A DNA stretch of 64,000 nt from Streptomyces griseus (GTDB taxonomy: Bacteria > Actinomycetota > Actinomycetes > Streptomycetales > Streptomycetaceae). Below the pieces are notes generated by a model, which was not told the DNA's origin, ran no database searches, and saw only the letters and a program-made list of their open reading frames with translations. Both the position numbers and the translations under genes were made by a program. The stretch is taken from assembly GCF_001715295.1 (NCBI RefSeq), contig NZ_MDKB01000001.1, forward strand, positions 270,346 through 334,345, given 5' to 3'. Shown here piece after piece: positions 59,747-64,000 of this stretch; positions within the stretch are counted from its first letter, which is position 1, and every line of letters starts with the position of its first letter.

Positions 59747-61326
59747 CCGGACAGCAGAAACCCGCGACTCCGGCCGTTCCCGCGGCCCCGACGCCCCCGG
59801 AGGCCGCTGTGACCCCGGCTGCCGCCGACAGCGCGCACGACAACCGCCGGCAGGTCATGTACTGGCGTCTGCTCGCCCGGCTCTTCGACCCCGAGGAGCA
59901 AGCGACCCTGGAAGCGGCGAGCCTCGCCGTCGTCGAGGACATCGGGCTGCCGGCCGCGCTGCTGGACCCGCAGACCTCGGTCGACTCGGTCGTGCAGCGG
60001 CACCCCGGACTGGCCGCCGAGTTCGACGGCCTGATGGTGCCCGGCGAGGACGCGGGGCAGGTCGCCGCGCAGGACGCGGGCCAGGTCACCGGTGATGACG
60101 CGACCCGGGCCGCGGGCCAGGACACCGCACCCGCCACAGGCCCGGATCCCGCGCAGGAGGTCGCCGCGCAGGGCGCCGGCCGGGACAGCCGTGACCGGGC
60201 CGCCGAGGTGCGCCGTGCCGCCCTCGTCTCGAAGGTCCTCCTCAACGTCTTCCAGCCGGCCCGGGGCACCGTCACCGCCGGCCAGCTGTCGCGCTGGCAG
60301 TCCGACGCGGGCTGGCTGGAACGCGCCCTCGGCTGCGGGCCCGGGGAGCTGCGGGGCGGCCGGGCCGGAGGTCCGGGCGTCAGCCCGACCGGCACGGGTG
60401 GTGGCGGCAGGACACCCGACCTCGGCCGGCTGATCCCCGAGATCGGTCCCGCGCTCGGTGCCATCGAGGCCGACCTCGTCCAGCGGATGCGGCTGCGCGA
60501 GGTCCTGGCCGACCCGCAGCTCGCCGCGCGGCTGACCCCGAGCATGTCGCTCATCGAACAGCTGCTGCGCGACAAGGACAACCTGTCCGGCGTCGCCCTC
60601 GCCAATGCCAAGGCGCTCATCCGCCGCTTCGTCGACGAGGTCGCCGAGGTCCTGCGCACCCAGGTCGAGAAGTCGACGGTCGGAGCCCTGGACCGCTCGG
60701 TCCCGCCCAAACGGGTGTTCCGCAACCTGGACCTCGACCGGACGATCTGGAAGAACCTCACCAACTGGAGCCCCGAGGAGGAACGGCTCTACGTCGACCG
60801 CCTCTTCTACCGGCACACCGCCCGCAGGACGACACCGCAGCGGCTCATCGTGGTCGTCGACCAGTCCGGCTCCATGGTCGACTCGATGGTCAACTGCACC
60901 ATCCTGGCCTCGATCTTCGCCGGTCTGCCCAAGGTGGACGTCCACCTGATCGCGTACGACACCCACGCCCTCGACCTCACCCCGTGGGTGCACGACCCCT
61001 TCGAGACCCTGCTGCGGACCAACCTCGGAGGCGGCACCGACGGCACGGTCGCCATGGCGCTGGCCCAGCCGAAGATCGCCGAGCCCCGCAACACGGTGGT
61101 GGTGTGGATCTCCGACTTCTACGAATGGCAGAGCGAGCCGCTCTTCGAGAGCATGGCCGCCATCCACCGGTCAGGGGCCAAGTTCATACCGGTCGGCTCG
61201 GTGACCAGTTCCGGTCGTGCCAGCGTCAATCCGTGGTTCAGGGAGCGTTTCAAGGACCAGGGGACACCGGTGCTCTCCGGCCACATCCGCAAGCTCGTCC
61301 ACGAACTCAAGACCTTCCTCACCTAA
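59743..61326 (+). CDS. VWA-domain protein of the MoxR-VWA operon
   Basis: The 527-residue protein has a variable Ala/Gln/Asp/Gly-rich stretch at about residues 100-155. A helical middle follows (ALGAIEADLVQRMRLREVLADPQLAARLTPSMSLIEQLLRDKDNLSGVALANAKALIRRFVDEVAEVLR), then a C-terminal von Willebrand A domain from about 365. The metal site MIDAS is intact: DQSGSM (D373, S375, S377), the Thr of LGGGTDG and the Asp of VWISDFYEW. MoxR ATPases typically act with VWA partners in metal insertion or complex remodelling. ATG overlaps the upstream stop. The next gene, MoxR, is separated by a 313-base repeat-rich gap, unlike all other joints in the operon. Confidence 0.88.
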   Translation: MTGQQKPATPAVPAAPTPPEAAVTPAAADSAHDNRRQVMYWRLLARLFDPEEQATLEAASLAVVEDIGLPAALLDPQTSVDSVVQRHPGLAAEFDGLMVPGEDAGQVAAQDAGQVTGDDATRAAGQDTAPATGPDPAQEVAAQGAGRDSRDRAAEVRRAALVSKVLLNVFQPARGTVTAGQLSRWQSDAGWLERALGCGPGELRGGRAGGPGVSPTGTGGGGRTPDLGRLIPEIGPALGAIEADLVQRMRLREVLADPQLAARLTPSMSLIEQLLRDKDNLSGVALANAKALIRRFVDEVAEVLRTQVEKSTVGALDRSVPPKRVFRNLDLDRTIWKNLTNWSPEEERLYVDRLFYRHTARRTTPQRLIVVVDQSGSMVDSMVNCTILASIFAGLPKVDVHLIAYDTHALDLTPWVHDPFETLLRTNLGGGTDGTVAMALAQPKIAEPRNTVVVWISDFYEWQSEPLFESMAAIHRSGAKFIPVGSVTSSGRASVNPWFRERFKDQGTPVLSGHIRKLVHELKTFLT

Positions 61327-61561
61327 GGGCAGTCCCGCAATTCCCGGCGGGCGTGCGACGACAGCTACGGCACCTCGCCGCGTTGTCGGGACGTCCACAT
61401 ACATCCAGTATGCGGACGTTCCTCCGCCTTGCGATGCACCGCATCCGACGCCGCACGCTGATCCACCGGGAATCGCGGGACAGCCCCAAGGGCTGTCCCG
61501 CGATCGGAGGCGGGCGTACGACGGCGGCCACCGCACCTGGCGGCGTCGCCGCACCGCCCCA
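61327..61561. repeat. REP/MITE-like inverted-repeat element between VWA and MoxR genes
   Basis: Bases 61327-61407 and 61408-61486 form a long imperfect inverted repeat whose ends are GGGCAGTCCCGCAATTCCCGG and its near complement. The centre is CATAC-atcca-GTATG (61398-61412). Next to it, ATCGCGGGACAGCCC (61472-61486), CAA and its exact complement (61490-61504) form a perfect 15-bp-arm palindrome. From 61490 about 60 bases repeat the left arm in direct orientation at roughly 75-80% identity by eye. Nested palindromes beginning GGGCTGTCCCGC are, from memory, dispersed intergenic repeats in Streptomyces. The open frames across it are artefacts. Confidence 0.75.
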
Positions 61562-61639
61562 CGACCGCCGGTCGTGCACGCCCGCCCCGGCGTCCGCGTC
61601 CCTGTTCCGCATTCCGCTTGCCCAGAAAGGCTTACAGAC

Positions 61640-62752
61640 ATGTCCGACCTGTTGCGCGCCCCCGCCGAGATCAAGTACGCCGAAGAGCTCGACTGGCTGG
61701 AGTCGGTCGACGACGGCCCCAAGCCGTTCTCCTGGCGGCTGTCCCCGAAGATGGTCCGGCTGTTCATCCTGGGGTCCGAGCGCGCCGACGGCCTCGACCG
61801 GGAGATCTCCCAGAAGTGGTACGGCGACCGCAGCTTCGTCGAGCGCTCCATCGTCACCCTGGCCTCCGACCGCGGCCTGCTGCTGATCGGCGACCCGGGG
61901 ACGGGCAAGAGCTGGCTGGCGGAACTGCTGGCCGCCGCGATCTCCCGCAACTCCACCCTGGTGGTGCAGGGAACGGCCGGCACGACCGAGGACCACATCA
62001 AGTACTCGTGGAACGTGTCCATGGTGATCTCCAAGGGCCAGTCGCGGGAGTCGATGATCCCCTCGCCGATCATGACCGCGATGGAGACCGGTGCGATCGG
62101 CCGCTTCGAGGAGCTCACCCGGTCCACCAGCGACGTCCAGGACGCGCTGATCTCGATCCTGTCCGAGAAGTACATCTCCGTCCCCGAGATGGACAGCGAC
62201 AACATCGTCTTCGCCAAGCCCGGCTTCTCCGTCATCGCCACGGCCAACAGCCGCGACCGTGGGGTGAACGACCTCTCGTCCGCGCTCAAGCGGCGCTTCA
62301 ACTTCGTCCGCATCCCCGTCGTGACGAACAAGAAGAGCGAGGCGGAGATCGTCCGCTTCCGCACCGAGGAACTGCTGCGCCGCCATCAGATCGATCTGGA
62401 CGTGCCGCCGACCCTGCTGGACGTCCTGCTGCAGAGCTTCGCCGACCTGCGTGCCTCCTCGGCCGCGGCCGGCAGCGACGACGAGAAGCTGGAGTCCGCG
62501 CTGTCCAGCGCCGAGCAGATCGGCGTGCTCGAGGACGCCATCCTGCACAGCAACTTCTTCGGCGAGCGCGAGCTGACGGCCCGCACGCTCGCCTCCTCGC
62601 TCGTCGGCTCGCTGGCGCGCCGCGAACCCGAGGACCTCGCCATACTCAACAAGTACCTGCACGGGGTCGTCGAGCCACGCAGCAAGGAACAGGGCGGCTC
62701 CTGGCCGGAGTTCCTGGAGGGCGGCCGCGACGCGATCGCCACCCTGTCGTGA
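61640..62752 (+). CDS. MoxR-type AAA+ ATPase
   Basis: The 370-residue ATPase has Walker A GDPGTGKSW at 84-92 (K90). The Walker B position reads RFEELTRSTSDVQDALISILSEKYISVPE, so the usual DE pair is EE. Sensor 1 is VIATANSRDRGVNDLSSALKRRFNFVRIP, which also supplies the arginine finger. The MoxR family couples ATP hydrolysis to remodelling of a VWA-containing partner. The C-terminal 110 residues (LLQSFADLRASSAAAGSDDEKLESALSSAEQIGVLEDAILHS) include the lid. An AAAGG site precedes the ATG by nine bases. The stop overlaps the GTG of the next gene. Confidence 0.92.
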   Translation: MSDLLRAPAEIKYAEELDWLESVDDGPKPFSWRLSPKMVRLFILGSERADGLDREISQKWYGDRSFVERSIVTLASDRGLLLIGDPGTGKSWLAELLAAAISRNSTLVVQGTAGTTEDHIKYSWNVSMVISKGQSRESMIPSPIMTAMETGAIGRFEELTRSTSDVQDALISILSEKYISVPEMDSDNIVFAKPGFSVIATANSRDRGVNDLSSALKRRFNFVRIPVVTNKKSEAEIVRFRTEELLRRHQIDLDVPPTLLDVLLQSFADLRASSAAAGSDDEKLESALSSAEQIGVLEDAILHSNFFGERELTARTLASSLVGSLARREPEDLAILNKYLHGVVEPRSKEQGGSWPEFLEGGRDAIATLS

Positions 62753-64000
62753 ACGCCCCCGGCCAGGGGACGCCCTTCGCTGCCCTGCGAGGACAACTCC
62801 AGCAAGCGGCGACGGAGTTCGCCGATGGACCCGACGCGCTGGAGGGCATCCTCCTCGGCATCGTCGACGACGTCGACCGGGCGGTGCGCGAACCGCTGGA
62901 GATCTTCCCGGTCTGCCACCACTCGCCCGCCTCGGCCGTGGCGATGGCACGCCGGCTGCGCGAGAAGCAGCCGAAGGTCGTGTACCTGGAGCTGTGCGAG
63001 GACATGGCACCGCTCCTGTCCGAACTGCGCAACTGCAGGCTGCCGGTGGCCGTGCAGGCGTTCGCGAGCGAGGTGAAGGGATTCCCCGCCGAGTGGGCGC
63101 CCCTGTCGGTCATCGCCCCGATCACCGAGGCGTCCGCCGAGTACCAGGCCATCGCCTACGCGCTGGGCACACCGGGTGTCGAGCTCGTCCTCGTGGACCG
63201 CTCCTCGGACCACGTGTTCCAGTGGCAGGCGGGCACCCCGCAGGGCGCCGGGCCCGCCGATCCGGACGCACCGCCCGCCGACGGGGAGGCGGCCCTGCAC
63301 GGGGACGCCGTCGGCGTGGAGATCGGCGACCTGCGGCCCCGGTTCGCCGAACTGGAGGAGCACCTGCTGCGCCACGGCAAGGTGCGTCATTGGTCGGAGT
63401 GGTGGCACCAGTACGTCGAACTGCCCCTCGGCGACAGCGACCACGACACCTACCGGCAGGTCATGCTCCTGATCGGCAGCCTGTTCCGCCGGCTGGCACC
63501 CGGCGACCAGGACCGGGTCAGGGTGGACGAGGACCGTGAGCGCCACATGTGGACCCGGATGCGCGCCCACCTCGCCGCGACCGGTACCGACCCCGAGGAC
63601 TGCCTCTATGTCTGCGGCGCGTTCCACGCCTCCAGCCGGGTCGCGGAGTTCGGCGTCCACGGCAGCGACACCTTCGAGATCACGCCACCGAGCGGCAGCA
63701 CCTGGCAGCACGGCCTGATCCCGTCCAGCCACGCGGCGATCGAGGCGCAGTTCGGCCTCGCCGCCGGCTCCGTCTCGATCGCCGCCACCCAGTGGTCGAA
63801 GAACCTCAGGCGCACCCGGGTCCGGCCGTTCCGTCTCACGGACCGGCCGGGCTCCAAGAAGGCGGCGAAGCCGGGGAAGGCCGCACTGCCGCCCGTCCCG
63901 GTGGTACCGGACGCACTCTCCGACAAGCTCTCCGGATTCCTGCGGAAGCCGCCCGTGCTCGACCGCCTGGACGAGGCGGAGCTGCTCGGCTGGTCGGTGG
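62749..64000 (+). CDS. DUF5682-like protein, 3' end outside window
   Basis: The open frame starts with GTG at 62749 (overlapping the MoxR stop) and has no stop before the window ends, so at least 417 residues are present. Characteristic parts are LEIFPVCHHSPASAVAMARRLREKQPKVVYLELCEDM, PLSVIAPITEASAEYQAIAYAL, VELVLVDRSSDHVFQW and DPEDCLYVCGAFHASSRVAEF. To my knowledge this pattern belongs to DUF5682, found beside MoxR/VWA/SWIM genes. The alternating strand/helix layout with CHHSPAS and a GAFHA loop recalls the Tiki/TraB/ChaN or erythromycin-esterase folds, but that is only inference. It is probably a metal-dependent hydrolase-like effector of the operon. Confidence 0.78.
   Translation, partial: MNAPGQGTPFAALRGQLQQAATEFADGPDALEGILLGIVDDVDRAVREPLEIFPVCHHSPASAVAMARRLREKQPKVVYLELCEDMAPLLSELRNCRLPVAVQAFASEVKGFPAEWAPLSVIAPITEASAEYQAIAYALGTPGVELVLVDRSSDHVFQWQAGTPQGAGPADPDAPPADGEAALHGDAVGVEIGDLRPRFAELEEHLLRHGKVRHWSEWWHQYVELPLGDSDHDTYRQVMLLIGSLFRRLAPGDQDRVRVDEDRERHMWTRMRAHLAATGTDPEDCLYVCGAFHASSRVAEFGVHGSDTFEITPPSGSTWQHGLIPSSHAAIEAQFGLAAGSVSIAATQWSKNLRRTRVRPFRLTDRPGSKKAAKPGKAALPPVPVVPDALSDKLSGFLRKPPVLDRLDEAELLGWSV

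Noticed and set aside
59062..61167. A 701-codon minus-strand frame opposite the VWA and preceding genes
   Set aside because: No domain, no ribosome site, antisense to two coupled plus-strand genes.
61217..61640. N-terminal extension of the MoxR gene through the repeat element
   Set aside because: The frame is open, but the translation of the repeat region is low-complexity and arises from palindromic sequence; the ATG at 61640 has a ribosome site and matches the family N-terminus.

Overview
The window is very GC-rich, gene-dense DNA with many GTG/TTG starts and 4-base ATGA/GTGA overlaps. It carries a complete five-gene conservon (cvnABCDE), a SepF-like division protein, an actinobacterial c-di-AMP (ydaO-type) riboswitch ahead of a LysM/transglycosylase gene, and a Hen1-Pnkp RNA-repair operon. 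Together these point firmly to a Streptomyces (or very close relative) chromosome. I see no transposase, integrase, tRNA, rRNA, CRISPR array or phage gene.

Layout. (1) 1-2216: sulfur/persulfide handling: the end of an MBL-rhodanese protein, a rhodanese, a TauE/SafE exporter, and a CsoR/CstR-type repressor with a palindromic operator at its own promoter. (2) 2217-8319: secreted plant-polysaccharide enzymes (pectate lyase and a GH43 enzyme, convergent), a lipoprotein, a decayed fascin-like fragment and a flavodoxin-fold oxidoreductase. (3) 8736-14322: SMI1/KNR4 protein, small hypotheticals, the riboswitch-controlled cell-wall lytic protein, a SIS sugar isomerase and a metallo-beta-lactamase-fold hydrolase. 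(4) 14404-21193: the conservon (sensor ATPase, roadblock, DUF742, GTPase and a CYP157-like P450 lacking ExxR), then a SepF-like protein, an ABC/RecF-like ATPase, a MazG-like protein and a DUF6099-like protein preceded by a DnaA-box cluster. (5) 21284-31898: F420 oxidoreductase, homocysteine S-methyltransferase, Hen1-Pnkp, then arginine deiminase, catabolic-type ornithine carbamoyltransferase and an APC permease. (6) 31831-41215: anti-sigma-type ATPase, GNAT enzyme, a six-gene Mrp Na+/H+ antiporter operon and a SnoaL-like protein. (7) 41393-57484: a Wzx/Wzy-type exopolysaccharide locus with CDP-alcohol transferase, cytidylyltransferase, glycosyltransferases, chain-length/tyrosine-kinase-like protein, flippase, polymerase, GDP-fucose synthesis (Gmd, Fcl), initiating phosphoglycosyltransferase and a large secreted propeller/FN3/LamG protein. 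(8) 57852-64000: a tightly packed operon of SWIM-like zinc protein, an unrecognised 463-residue protein, VWA protein, MoxR-type AAA+ ATPase and a DUF5682-like protein that runs off the end.

The last region is the best candidate for an under-described system. It pairs a MoxR ATPase and a VWA protein, as known chaperone and conflict modules do, with a zinc protein and two large proteins of unknown role. A REP/MITE-like inverted-repeat element is inserted between the VWA and MoxR genes. Other points worth a second look are a near-perfect 36-bp palindrome at the arcB promoter, a DnaA-box cluster far from any replication gene, a small coupled gene between gmd and the propeller/LamG gene, and a chain-length/kinase protein whose Walker lysine is lost.
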